64,000 nt of DNA, taken from positions 659,501 through 723,500 of the forward strand of contig QXJR01000012.1 of assembly GCA_020975725.1 (NCBI GenBank). Reading direction: 5' to 3'. Every line of letters starts with the position of its first letter. The first letter of the stretch is position 1. Origin of the DNA: Picocystis sp. L7. Its lineage: Eukaryota; Chlorophyta; Picocystophyceae; Picocystales; Picocystaceae. Of this stretch, positions 20,088-30,894 are shown piece after piece. The notes beneath the pieces are model-generated. The model worked only from the letters and a program-made list of their open reading frames with translations. It was not told the origin of the DNA and searched no databases. Both the position numbers and the translations under genes were made by a program.

Positions 20088-21117
20088 GACGTCGGACACG
20101 CACGTGCCTCCTTCCCGACCATCCACCGCGTGGATCGGAGGAATCCTTACGGTGCCCCCACGAATCCTCGTCGGCACACGCGATCTGGTGGTCCGAGGAG
20201 GGACGCGCAGGAGGTCGTCTTGGCACGTTCGTCCGCCATCGCCATCGCCATCGCCACGGGAAGAGGGTAGAGGCATGGATCGTTCGTTCGTTCGTTCTCT
20301 CGATGGCACAGCACGCGTTCAGGCGCATGGATGGTTTCCAATGCGTGCGCGGTGGATGGGCGCGGGACGCTGGGAAGTCGACTTCCGGCCGGATCCCGTC
20401 TAGTGCGTCTACCTTTCGTTCTGTTGGCTTCCTTTCCATCGATCGCCTTTCCGGTCGGCATCCGTGGTGGTCCATCTCCGCGTGTCCACGCGCACGTCCT
20501 CTTCGCTTCCACGGCGTTCCTGGGTGCGGTTTCGAGCGCCTGGGATCACGGGGGGGGGGGGAAGGATCACGTGCACGTTCCTTTTTCGTTCTTTTCCACT
20601 CTCGTGGGAAGGAGGGAGGAACGGTGGAGACGTTCGCCCCCCTTTTTTTCCCTCCACCACCACCACCACCGGTGGGGTGGGTCGGACGGTACGGTACGGT
20701 TCGTTCGTTGGTGGAGGTGGCTGGTTCGGTGAGGGGGGAGGGTCTCCACGGGTTCGGAAAGGGAGGGAAAGGACGGGTTGGAAAGGAAGGGCGTGGAAGG
20801 GGAGAGGACCTATGGGATGGGCAGCGATCGATCTCCTGTTTTCCCGACCCTTCCTTCTTCCCCCGCGGGACTCGTCCCTTCTTCTTCTTCTTCTTCTTCT
20901 TCTTCCGGTTCCGATCCCCCCTCCCCCTTTTCCCTTCGACGGGAGTGGGGCGTCCCGTTTCGGTTTCGAAAGGAGGGTTCCTACTTCCGATTCCGATTCC
21001 CGGGGTGGAGAACGAACCCACAAGGAAGGGAGGGACCCTCGATTGTGACGGGAACGGCAACACGACCGACACCCCGAAGCCAACCTCGGTTCCCTCCCAC
21101 CTGGAGGGGACGCGATC
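20088..21117. other. Divergent promoter region rich in homopolymer and microsatellite DNA
   Basis: This separates the aminotransferase (minus) and NhaD (plus) starts. It contains a 12-G run (about 20550-20561), a T/C tract with a CCA repeat (about 20640-20672) and a CTT microsatellite (about 20878-20905). Long frames can be read through it on both strands, but they are low-complexity and shadow the compositional bias. No gene is supported here. Confidence 0.55.
20878..20905. repeat. CTT/GAA microsatellite
   Basis: About nine uninterrupted CTT units lie in the pyrimidine-rich leader of the NhaD gene, about 210 bases upstream of its start. Confidence 0.95.
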
Positions 21118-23022
21118 ATGACGCGTCGAGAGAGGCGTCGCATGGGACCCACGTGGCCGAAAACGATGCTGGTGATGGTGCTGGGGATGGGAATGGTGCT
21201 GTGGATGGGGGCCACGTGGAAAAACGGAACACGTGCCCCTCGCAGCCGGGTGCTGGAACGGGATCGTGCAGCCCAAGCGGATGCCGTGGCCCAAGCCACC
21301 GTGCGTGCTGCAGTGCTCGCGCAACAGAGGCTGGGTGCAAAGGGTAGAGACGCGTGGAGGGAAAAGACACAAGCCAAATGGAACCCAAGGCATCGAGATC
21401 CCCAAACGGAGAACCGAATCCACGCCGTGCAACCAGGAGATGGACAGATCGCCACAGGATGGGACCCAGGACAGAAACAGGCCCAGGACGAGGTGCAACA
21501 AGGAGAGAAAAGAAACACACCCGAAGAAGAACAGGAAGCAGACATGCAGAAATTCATACAAAACGTCGAACATCCCAAGATCATGAGGGATTGCGAAGAA
21601 GGTAGCAGCGATCCTTTCTGCATCCATCCAGAAGAGGAAAGAGTCAAACTCACCACCAGCGTCGGTGGATTCCTCAGCCTCGCCATCTTCGCAGCAGCCT
21701 ACATCATGGCCGTGCAAGAAGAGAAATTGGGACCGCACTTTCGAAAGTCCGCGCCCATGACCGCCGCTGCAGGCCTCATCTGGATGACCGTGGCCATCTC
21801 CTACAAGTTCAACTCGCCCGAAAAAATCACCCTTGTGGCCGCGGTGGCCAGGCACGAGCTCCTGGAGTTTGGGGAAGTGTTCCTGTTCCTTCTGGTAGCC
21901 ATGACGTACGTCAACACCATGCAGGAGCTCAACGTCTTCGGGTACCTTCGGGTGTTCCTGGTGGAGAAGGAATACAGCCTGAAGACCATGTTCTGGGTGA
22001 CGGGACTGATCTCCTTCTTTCTTTCGCCCCTCGCCGACAATTTGACCACCGCCCTTCTCATGGGAGCGGTCATCAACACTGTGGGAAGAGGGCATCCCAA
22101 CTTCGTGGTGTTGGGATTCATCAACACAATCGTGGCATCGAACGCTGGTGGTGCGTTCAGCCCGTTCGGAGACGTGACCACGCTCATGGTCTGGCAGAAG
22201 CACAAGCTCGACATCGCAGACTTCGTGGAGCTCCTGCTCCCTTCGTTTGTGAGCTGGTTCGTGCCAGCCAGCCTCATGTCTCTGACCATTGGTAAAGGAC
22301 AACCCCTGCCCGTGACAGAAAGGACCAGGCTGCGCAAGGGGGCCGTCACGGTGACGTGCATGTTCCTCTTCACCGTGACCCTTTCCGCGCTGGTGCATGC
22401 ATTTCTGCAACTCCCCCCTGTGCTCGGCATGATGACGGGAATGGGAATGCTCAAGATGTACGGCTTCTTCTCGTCCGGGAAGAACAAGAGAAAGCTGGCC
22501 TGGTCCAGCGATGAGAATATCAGCGCCATAGATCTCGGCGAAAGGATCGATGAAGCCAGCGGGGGCTACGGTCCACTGGATATTTTCAAGAGGATGGAGA
22601 AGACGGAATGGGATACCCTCCTTTTTTTCTACGGAGTGATCATGTGCGTGGGGGGGCTGGGATTCTTGGGTTATTTGGATGTCTTGGCGGGGCTGATTTA
22701 CGGCAGCCTGGGGCCTACGGGGGCCAACATGCTTGTTGGCATCATCAGTTCCATTGTGGACAATATACCGGTGATGTATGCTGTCCTGAGCACCGATCCG
22801 CCCATGCCAAGGTCGGAATGGCTGCTGGTGACCCTCACTGCAGGGATTGGAGGATCGATTTTGTCCATAGGTAGCGCTGCGGGAGTTGGATTGATGGGCC
22901 AGGCTAGAGGGGTGTATAACTTTCGTGCCCACCTACGCTGGTCTTGGGCAATTTTGTTAGGCTATGTAGCTGCAATCTTTGTGCACCTGTGGCTGCAAAC
23001 CACCATGGACATATCCGCGTAA
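21118..23022 (+). CDS. NhaD-type Na+/H+ antiporter
   Basis: The protein has 634 residues. The N-terminal ~180 residues hold one hydrophobic segment (MLVMVLGMGMVLWMGATW) and a charged, Gln-rich linker, a lead region that could target a plastid envelope. The rest is a polytopic transporter with about 11-12 hydrophobic segments. Family marks of NhaD are SPLADNLTTALLMGAVI, NTIVASNAGGAFSPFGDVTTLMVWQ and ISSIVDNIPVMYAVLS, with the conserved Asp/Asn/Thr residues in broken helices. These proteins exchange Na+ for H+; the Arabidopsis member NHD1 acts in the chloroplast envelope. The location here is inferred from the family and the N-terminal extension. The start is the first ATG after a long pyrimidine-rich leader. 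The gene converges with the V-ATPase gene (227 bases between stops). Confidence 0.92.
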   Translation: MTRRERRRMGPTWPKTMLVMVLGMGMVLWMGATWKNGTRAPRSRVLERDRAAQADAVAQATVRAAVLAQQRLGAKGRDAWREKTQAKWNPRHRDPQTENRIHAVQPGDGQIATGWDPGQKQAQDEVQQGEKRNTPEEEQEADMQKFIQNVEHPKIMRDCEEGSSDPFCIHPEEERVKLTTSVGGFLSLAIFAAAYIMAVQEEKLGPHFRKSAPMTAAAGLIWMTVAISYKFNSPEKITLVAAVARHELLEFGEVFLFLLVAMTYVNTMQELNVFGYLRVFLVEKEYSLKTMFWVTGLISFFLSPLADNLTTALLMGAVINTVGRGHPNFVVLGFINTIVASNAGGAFSPFGDVTTLMVWQKHKLDIADFVELLLPSFVSWFVPASLMSLTIGKGQPLPVTERTRLRKGAVTVTCMFLFTVTLSALVHAFLQLPPVLGMMTGMGMLKMYGFFSSGKNKRKLAWSSDENISAIDLGERIDEASGGYGPLDIFKRMEKTEWDTLLFFYGVIMCVGGLGFLGYLDVLAGLIYGSLGPTGANMLVGIISSIVDNIPVMYAVLSTDPPMPRSEWLLVTLTAGIGGSILSIGSAAGVGLMGQARGVYNFRAHLRWSWAILLGYVAAIFVHLWLQTTMDISA

Positions 23023-23249
23023 TACTTTGGAATGGACCTTCCCAAATGGCAAAATTTTGTTGCATATTTATGAATCGTCCTGGTGCTTCGACGTCTGCCC
23101 AGGACCGCTCTATATTCTGGGACGGACCTCGCCATGCAGCATTGGAGGTACCTCTCTTTTGCTGGTAATGAAAAGAATCAGCATTTTGCTTCACTCGTCG
23201 TGATCGTGCGCAAGAAGCGTAGGACAATAGGGCAACCCCCGATACCCCG

Positions 23250-26234
23250 TCAACCTGCCTCGTCAATACCAGGAACTGTGGCAAAATTGAAGGGCATAAA
23301 CTTGAATCCATCACCGGCATAGAACTTGTTTTGAAACTCTACCCAGTGCAGACGCAGAGCGTGGAGGAATGCCGAAAGGGTCTCCATCACCATAAGGACA
23401 CCCAATGTTGCCATCGTGAAAACAAACAAGCCTATGATCAGCAATATTGGGCTACCAGTCTTCATGGCTGTGACCAGAATGCGGTCGTAAAACACCGCAC
23501 TCAGCTGCGCGTGAGCAAGGGAGAGCGCCCACAGTCGAAGGTAGGATGCTGTGTTCGATACAGCTCCAAGCACAAACTCGATTGTGTGGATCATTTGGTG
23601 GACGAAAGTCTCACCAAAGTCAAACTCGTCCACCTCCCCGTGCCCTGAATGAGATGCCAGCACGGTCACCCCTTCTTCCTCCCGCTCTGGCAAGGCTTCG
23701 TCATGTACAAGCTGATTGTACTCCCCCCCTCTACGGCGCCGTTCGTGCTCCTTGCGCAGGATGTATGGCTTTGGGAGCAGCATCCAAGGGACGCAAACCA
23801 AGGCTATCAGCAGGAGGAGGACTTGCACTGCTCCTTGGCCGGCAAACATGAGATTTTCTGGACAACCAGGTCCTCCATCTGGACCCTCTCCTTGACAGTC
23901 CACGTTCCCTGGGGACAAAAACATGTAAATCATGGTGTGGTAGAGATCTGCGACTGACCCAGTCAGCCACTTGAGCATGATCAGGAAGGACAAGTATCCA
24001 AAAAGGCACGACAAGAATAGGATCTGGGGCACGAACTCACAGACCATGCTCAGTCTGTCCCTGAAGAACCGCTGGTTGAAGAAGGAAATCAAGATACCCA
24101 GCGTCATCTGAGCGACGCCCATGATAATGCTCATCTTCATCTTCATGCTGTTGGTAAACGGCAACTCTGTCTGGGTCCCGTGCCAGACTGGGTCCACTCC
24201 AACAGGATAAGGACCATTGTCCCCCATGACCAATCCACTGCCAGTGGCCTCTGGGCATTCAAACATGCTGAGAGAAGAATCTGAAGGGCAAACAAATCGC
24301 GTCCCACCAAAGATAGACATGGGTATGGAGAAGGCTTCGTTGTAGAGCAGCCCAGTGTAAATGCTAAAGGCCCCCATCATAAGCAGCACATAACGCCCCG
24401 AAAAGCACATGCTCACCATTTCGTTCAGTTTGCCGCTCCCCAGCTTGCGCTCCCACAGGACCAAGGCTCCCGCAGCCAAGGTCAGGAGCAACCCATGGCC
24501 CACATCTCCAAACATGACTGCGAACAAGAAGGGAAATGTAATGATGGTGTAGACCGTTGGATTCGCTTCCTGATATCTAGCTACACCATACGCATCCACG
24601 ATTTCTTGGAAAGCAAGCGTGAACTTGGTGGTCTGATAGTAAGTGGGTGGAGGTTCCTTGGTGGAGAGCGGTTGAAACACCGTGCCCACGGGCGAGCTAG
24701 CTCTTTGGGAAGCCCGTTGCAGCGCACCTTGGATCAGTCTCTTGGAATCGGCTGGGATCCATCCTTCTGCAATGAGGCACTTCCGGGTGACATCAATGCT
24801 GAACATGTTCAGTATATGGTAGATGGCAGCCTCGCGGGTGACAATGTCAATCCAGGTGCTCAGCTCACTGGCTATTGCAGAAACCGTATCCTCCCACTGC
24901 CCTTGGCCGGCTTCAATGGCGTAAGAAAGCTCGTGCAACCTCTCGTTCACTTCAGCATGCATCTCTCCTTGACGGGAGAAGTCTTCTGGGTACGGATACA
25001 GGTTAGCATCAAACGCCTCGCAGATCTTGGCAATCTTTGCACGAGCCCGTTCTCCTGCGTAGAAGACCACAAAGACGCTCTTTTCCACGCGTTCTCCAGT
25101 GGTAGGATCGACCAGGGATCCTTCGATTTGTGCCTGTTGAAAACATTGCCCGGTCAGTCTCCCATTTCCTACCTCTCTTTCTTCACTTCCCCGCCCCTTT
25201 TTCGAGAACCATCCAGGCCAACAGGCGAGACAGGCATGGTTCCTGCACTCCGGTGCCGGTCTCGTGTGGGAGGGCGGACGGACGAGGAGGGCAGCATTCG
25301 CCGCCTTTGCGCGTGCACACGTGGTCTCTTTCGCTCTTGCAGGGCATTCGGTTTCATTTGAATGCGTTGTTTGGCAGGAGGGTGGATCCCCTGTCTCGGT
25401 ATGGCAGTCCCCATTCGTAGCGAGAATCTCACCTGTTTCATGAACATATTGCCACGGGTGGCCCGAAAGAGCACCCGTTCGAAGCTGAGCATCTTTTCTT
25501 GCAGGATGAGTCCAGTGACGTATCCCAGTCCTCTGGCCATGGCTGCAGTTTGGAGGGAGTCTCCTTCGAGCAAGGGTCGACCGCTATCGGTGCGTTCCAG
25601 TGGGTTGTTGGCCCTGCTTTGGAGGGGGATGGTATCTTCGGTGTCTGCGGCCAGGATCCTGGCTTCGTCGAAGAAGTGGCTGGCTCTTTCCATGACCATC
25701 TGCATTTCCACGAGCTCTGCGTGCGACTTGCGGAGCTGATCGTTGTTTGTGTTGGCTTCGATCATGCGTTGTTCCATTTCTTCCAGCTTGGTTTCCAGTT
25801 CGTCCATGTCCCACCTTTGGCTGTGTTGGCTGCTTCCGCTTCCGTTTCCTGTTCGAAGGAGCATCCCACTCGTTTCGACGGTTCCTTCGTTCCTGTTCCG
25901 CGGCATCCATTCGGGCCGTTGTTTCTGCACTTGCTCTCGAAAGAAGCGCAGCTTCCTGGCCAGTTCGTCGCATCTCTTGACTTGCACGGCGTAGTTCCTT
26001 TGGAACGCGCTCTGTTCTTCGTTGAGATCTTTGAACTGGACCAGTCCGATCTGTCCCAGTTCTTCCACGGTCTCGTGGGCTGCTTCTGCAGGCACGATCA
26101 GCTGCACGAGCTGCATGGCTTCGGACCTGCGTGGCCGTGCGCGTGTCCCATCGTCAGTGTCTCTTTCTTTCCTCGGTCTCGTCTCCGTCCTTCTCCCTCC
26201 GCTTTCCGAAAGATACGCACCGGAACAGCTCCAT
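23250..26234 (-). CDS. V-type ATPase subunit a, three exons
   Basis: Coding exons: 26234-26221, 26126-25433, 25133-23250; introns of 94 bases (26127-26220, GTGCGT...CAG) and 299 bases (25134-25432, GTGAGA...CAG). The spliced product has 863 residues. The first exon gives only MELFR; joined to [12 protein letters not shown] it restores the conserved start of subunit a, which decided the model. The N-terminal cytosolic half (to about residue 390) contains [13 protein letters not shown]. The membrane half has eight or so helices, including [20 protein letters not shown], which carries the essential Arg of the proton path. The subunit couples V1 rotation to proton flow across vacuolar and endomembranes. 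The short end [16 protein letters not shown] is normal for the family. Phase at exon 2/3 is 0. Confidence 0.95.
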
Positions 26235-26427
26235 GGCTGCGACGTGGACCACGAAGGGAGGAAGGTCGTGGGCGCACGTGTGGCAGATGGAATCTCCCCT
26301 CCTCCCCATCACCACCCACCCTCCGACCCAGGTCCACGATCCCTGGAAAGGGAAACCCCACGGGTTCGTTCCGGGTTCGATCCAGACGGATACCCACACC
26401 CATCCATCCATCCCCGTCCCCCCAAAA

Positions 26428-26455
26428 CCCTAAACCCGAACCCAAACCCAAACCC
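26428..26455 (-). repeat. Degenerate telomere-like repeat (CCCTAAA type)
   Basis: Four to five units of the C-rich strand, CCCTAAA followed by CCCGAA, CCCAAA and CCCAAA, lie head to tail. CCCTAAA/TTTAGGG is the plant and green-algal telomere unit. One unit is perfect and the others are short by a T. It is interstitial here. Confidence 0.6.
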
Positions 26456-27707
26456 TCCGGATCCTCCTCGGTCGGTTCCCTTCCGACCACCGGGTCGGGT
26501 CCCACGCCTTCCTTTCCCACCGTCCAGCCGTTCCCCACTTCCCGCTCCGTTCCACTCGAATCGCCGACGTCGCCCTCGGGATCGATCGCAACCGAGCCAA
26601 TGCCGCGCTTTCGTGCATGCTCCGTGCGGGGAAGAATCGTCCCCTCTTGACGTCGGGGGAACGACGCGCGAGAGAGGGTCGAGAATCCTACCCCGTTCGC
26701 GATGGAAACCCGCGGAATCGAAGCCATCCTTCGCGATCGGAGAAGAACGAGGAGCCTCGAAAGAGATCCGATCGCCGTGAAGAAGAAGAAAGAAACCCAA
26801 ACACGCCGTGCAATCGACGCGCGCCTCCACGATCGCACCCGAATCGACGGTGCAACTCCAAGGAGGCGCACCTCCACACCCAGGAAGCGGTGGACGGATT
26901 GCAGATGAAACGCCCGTACGGGATGGTGCACGTCCTCGGTCGTGGGTGCGAGAACACGACCAAGACGCGAGCAATCAACGTGGCTCCCGTCCCCGTGCCC
27001 AAGGAAGTGTCCTTTTTATTCGATTCGAATTCTCGAGGGACGATGGGAGGCGTGGCGCTGCCCACGACTCGTGGTCTACGTGGCAACGTATGCGTGAAAG
27101 CACCAAGCCATTCGAAAGGCCGCTTCCGGGCCGCAAGGCTACGAAACTACGAACGCGCCCATCGAAACCAACGCCATCGTACGCTTTTGCCGTTTGGGCG
27201 GGGATCCTCGGTGGAAGCCATGACGTCCTCGTGTTGTTTCCTCCTTCCCAACCTGAGGGGGCGAAGGATGCACCTCGCATGCCGCAGTGTAGGTCTCTTT
27301 CGCATGTTCTCGAATTCTTTGGTCGACGAGCCCCTCGGCCTTTGCCTTGCACGGTGCGCATGGGCGCTTGAGGGTAGGGTTGGGCGTGAACGGGGATCCC
27401 TAGTCCAAGGCGGGGTGTCTTCGGTTCTGGGCGTGCGACCTCCTACGACCCCTTTGGCACGACACCGAGCACGCACGAACGAGGCGTCATCCGTCCATCC
27501 GCTCTCTTTTTCTCCCTCCTTGCTTCCTCGGGCGTGTGTTCGCTCGTGTGGCAACCTCGCATCCAAGCCTCTTTTCTTCCACCTTCTCCTTCGTTGGCGC
27601 GCGCGCGTGTTTGCGTCTTTGGCTTTTCCGCGGTCTTTCCTTCCTATCCCCTCCACCTTCGTTGCGTTCGTGTGCGTCTGCCAAGGTGTCCACCGACACC
27701 GACGCAC

Positions 27708-27755
27708 GGTGTGTGTGTGTTCGTGTGTTTGTGCGTGTTCGTGTGTGTGTCCCCC
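27708..27755. repeat. GT-rich microsatellite tract
   Basis: An interrupted (GT)n run (GTGTGTGT, TTCGTGTG, TTTGTGCG units) sits in the C/T-rich leader region of the AMP deaminase gene. Confidence 0.85.
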
Positions 27756-28133
27756 GTTGTTCTTCTTGGGTCTCTTTCCCCTTCCTTCTCGGGAGGACCC
27801 TACCCTTCGGGTGGTGGTACGGTTTCGTCGTGGGGTTCGTGGGGTGGAGGGTTTGGGTTCGAACCCGGGACACGTGGGGTGAGAACCGATCCCATCTCCT
27901 TCTTCTCCTTGGGGTTTTCCCTCCTTTCCCCCGGGTCCATCCCTCGAACCCCCCCCCTTACTTTCCCCGTTCGGAAAGGGATGGAACCCGTGGGGTGTTT
28001 CCCATCGATCTCCCATTCCTTCCCATGGATCGATGCCCTTTTCCCCCAACTCGACGGGAAGGGGATCGAACGAACGAAAACCACCACCACCGACGCGGTG
28101 GAAGGAGCGACGAACGCGTCGAAGAACGAAGCG

Positions 28134-30617
28134 ATGGGAAGCGGATGGGACGCGAACGGGAAGGGATGGTGGATCGTGCTGGTGGGAACGATCGGGACCA
28201 CCGCATTGGCCTGCGGATGGTGGAAGAAGATAGGAACGAGTGGGACGCACGTGTCCGAAACCCACGCGAAACCGAACCGAAGGAACGCGAAGGAAGGCGT
28301 TCGAAGCGATGGAACACCCGTGCGTGCGGAAGGGAAGGAGGAGAACAAGAGCATAGAAGGACCGCTGTGGGAACACCTGGTGGAACGTGGATGGCACGAC
28401 GCACACCGACCCAACGTGCGACACGCAGAGAACCAACCGACACCGGAGACGCGTGGAAGGAAGACGAGGAACCGTGCGCCTTCCGAAGAAGACGATCCAG
28501 GAACCCCGGATCCAGGAACTGCGACCGAAGAAGACGAAGCGGACGTAGGCGTAGATGGAGAAGAAGAGGAAGGCGAGACGCCCATCGTGACACGGATGAG
28601 GAGACAATCCGTGCTCCCTTCCGATCGAGGGACGAACAGCTACGGAGGATTGCATCCGATAGACAGCGCCAACGGGAGCGCCAACCAATCCAGGATCCAT
28701 TCCAGCCTGCACAGCGTCGCCTCCGCCGAAGAGAAACACCCAAGGGTCGTGTACAGCAAGTTCCAGCACCCAGAAGAGGTGTTCACCGAAGAGACCGAAG
28801 AGGTGTGCGCCATGATGCACGAAATGCTGCAGATGAGAGACAAGTACCTCTTCCGAAGCAAGGAAGACCTCGGACCCGAAGGACCAAGCAGACCCATGGA
28901 AGAAGCCAAGGTGCCCACAGAAATCCGTCCCCAACCCTTCGAGCACAAAGGCATGGAAAAGGTGGCGGTGACCTATCGAATGGTCAAGGGGGTGGTCCAC
29001 GTGTATCCCAAGGAAGGTGACGGGACGCCGCTGTACAAACCGCCCGCCGATGACCGGGAGTTCTTCACCGACATGCACCGCATGCTCAAGCATGCCTCCC
29101 TGGGACCCGTCAGGACCCTCACCTACCATCGCCTCCTCCTGCTGGAACAGAAGTTCCAGATGTATCTCATGCTCAATGCCGATCGAGAGTTCCTCTCCCA
29201 GAAGACGGCCCCGCACAGGGACTTCTACAATGTGCGCAAGGTGGACACCCACATCCACCACAGCGCTTGCATGAACCAGAAGCACCTGCTACGTTTCATC
29301 AAGAGCAAACTCCGGAAGGAGCCCAACGAGGTGGTCATCTTTCGAAACGGAAAGTACCTGACCTTGAAGGAGGTCTTCGAGTCTCTCAACCTGACCGCCT
29401 ACGAGCTGAGCGTCGACACGCTGGATATGCACGCGGACAAGTCCACCTTTCACCGGTTCGACAAGTTCAATCTCAAGTACAACCCTTGCGGGCAGTCCAG
29501 GCTCCGGGAGGTGTTCATCAAGCAGGATAACCTCATACAGGGGAGGTACTTGGCGGAGCTGACTCGTCAGGTCATGGACGATCTGGAGGCGGCCAAGTAC
29601 CAGATGGCGGAGTACAGGGTCAGCATCTATGGGAGGAGACAGAACGAATGGGACCAACTGAGCAGCTGGATCGTGGACAACAAGCTCTACTCCGACAACG
29701 TGCTTTGGATGATCCAGATCCCCCGCCTCTACAATGTGTACAAGGACATAGGACTGCTGAACAACTTTCAGCAGTTCCTGGACAATATCTTCTTGCCCCT
29801 CTTTGAAGTCACGGTGGATCCTTCGACTCATCCCCAGCTTCACGTATTCCTCCAGATGGTGGTGGCCTTCGACATGGTGGACGATGAGTCCAAGCCCGAG
29901 AGGAGACCCACCAAGACCATGCGCACGCCGGAGGACTGGGATCTACCTTTCAACCCGGCCTTCTCCTACTATGTGTACTATATTGGGGCAAACCTGCACG
30001 TGCTGAATCAGCTGCGCGAGGCCAGAGGGCTTAATTGCATCAAGTTCATGCCTCACGCGGGGGAAGCGGGAGATGTGGATCACCTGGTGTCCACCTTCAT
30101 GTGGTCGCACAGCATCGCCCATGGTATCAATCTGAGGAAGAGCCCGTGCCTGCAGTACCTGTACTACCTCAAGCAGATCGGGCTGGCAGTGTCCCCTCTG
30201 AGCAACAACAACCTGTTCCTGGATTATCACCGGAACCCGTTTCCCACCTTCTTCAACCGGGGACTGAACGTGAGCTTGTCCACGGACGATCCGTTGATGA
30301 TTCATTTCACCAAGGAGCCGCTCGTGGAAGAGTATTCGGTGGCGGCCCAAGTATGGAAGCTCTCCTCCTGCGACTTGTGTGAGATTGCCCGGAACAGCGT
30401 CCTGCAGTCCTTCTTTCCCAACGAGTGCAAGATGCACTGGGTCTCCAAGACGTTCTGGAAACCCGGCGTGGAAGGCAACGAGATCGAGAAGACCAACGTC
30501 CCGCACGAGCGTCTCGCGTTCCGATACGATACCTTGCAGACGGAGCTGGACCTGGTGGAACGGGGTGCGGCACTTTATTACGAGAAGAATCCCGACCACC
30601 AAAAGTTTGAGCTCTAA
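28134..30617 (+). CDS. AMPD: AMP deaminase, plant FAC1 type
   Basis: The protein has 827 residues. The start at 28134 (MGSGWDANGKGW) gives one N-terminal membrane segment (IVLVGTIGTTALACGWW), as in Arabidopsis FAC1. A charged, poorly conserved region follows to about residue 240. The catalytic domain carries DTHIHHSACMNQKHLLRF (zinc His residues), STFHRFDKFNLKYNPCGQ, HAGEAGD and SLSTDDPLMIHFT, and matches the plant enzyme almost word for word over about 450 residues. It hydrolyses AMP to IMP and ammonia and steers purines to IMP or breakdown. The open frame continues upstream to 27534 through a pyrimidine-rich leader; ATGs there (for example 27981) are unlikely starts. The gene converges with ISN1, the enzyme for the next step, with 277 bases between stops. 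Confidence 0.96.
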   Translation: MGSGWDANGKGWWIVLVGTIGTTALACGWWKKIGTSGTHVSETHAKPNRRNAKEGVRSDGTPVRAEGKEENKSIEGPLWEHLVERGWHDAHRPNVRHAENQPTPETRGRKTRNRAPSEEDDPGTPDPGTATEEDEADVGVDGEEEEGETPIVTRMRRQSVLPSDRGTNSYGGLHPIDSANGSANQSRIHSSLHSVASAEEKHPRVVYSKFQHPEEVFTEETEEVCAMMHEMLQMRDKYLFRSKEDLGPEGPSRPMEEAKVPTEIRPQPFEHKGMEKVAVTYRMVKGVVHVYPKEGDGTPLYKPPADDREFFTDMHRMLKHASLGPVRTLTYHRLLLLEQKFQMYLMLNADREFLSQKTAPHRDFYNVRKVDTHIHHSACMNQKHLLRFIKSKLRKEPNEVVIFRNGKYLTLKEVFESLNLTAYELSVDTLDMHADKSTFHRFDKFNLKYNPCGQSRLREVFIKQDNLIQGRYLAELTRQVMDDLEAAKYQMAEYRVSIYGRRQNEWDQLSSWIVDNKLYSDNVLWMIQIPRLYNVYKDIGLLNNFQQFLDNIFLPLFEVTVDPSTHPQLHVFLQMVVAFDMVDDESKPERRPTKTMRTPEDWDLPFNPAFSYYVYYIGANLHVLNQLREARGLNCIKFMPHAGEAGDVDHLVSTFMWSHSIAHGINLRKSPCLQYLYYLKQIGLAVSPLSNNNLFLDYHRNPFPTFFNRGLNVSLSTDDPLMIHFTKEPLVEEYSVAAQVWKLSSCDLCEIARNSVLQSFFPNECKMHWVSKTFWKPGVEGNEIEKTNVPHERLAFRYDTLQTELDLVERGAALYYEKNPDHQKFEL

Positions 30618-30894
30618 TGCAGCCTTCTTGTATGCAGTGCTATACCCAGGCAGGCCGCAGGAAGGAGTATCGCTGCCCATCCTCATCATGCATCTGCCTG
30701 CGTTTATGTATACATTGTGCTCTGCGCTCCCCTTCCTGCTCTGGAGCACCCCCGAGCTGGGCGGGGCCTGCACGGGTGTGAACCGGGGCCGATTCGGGTG
30801 CTGTGGAATTGGAATTGACATCGGTCGCCCGTTCCGTCCTGATCCAGCGGGCGTGCGCAGCACCTCCACGGTGGAGTGTGTAATGCAATTTTGG

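Larger units (their letters stand above)
26235..28133. other. Divergent intergenic region, 1.9 kb
   Basis: This lies between the starts of V-ATPase subunit a (minus) and AMP deaminase (plus). It contains a telomere-like repeat and a GT-rich tract (separate entries) and a strongly C/T-rich leader before the deaminase. One short plus-strand frame from ATG 27090 (about 93 codons, with the hydrophobic stretch SYAFAVWAGILGG) might be a small exon followed by a GTAGGT donor at about 27289. A T-rich block (CCTTTTTATTCG) lies ~75 bases upstream of that ATG. I cannot support it as a gene. Confidence 0.4.

Noticed and set aside
19831-22932. Minus-strand open frame of more than 1000 codons opposite NhaD and its leader
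   Set aside because: It is antisense to a clear antiporter gene, is rich in His/Pro/Arg simple stretches and has no domain. It results from the codon bias and T-poor composition of the real gene.
26363-26385. tRNA B-box-like word GGTTCGATCC
   Set aside because: The flanks do not fold into a T arm with acceptor stem, and no A box lies at the right distance.
27147-29285. Minus-strand open frame of about 700 codons opposite AMP deaminase
   Set aside because: Antisense of a plant-like AMP deaminase and its C/T-rich leader; low-complexity content and no motif.
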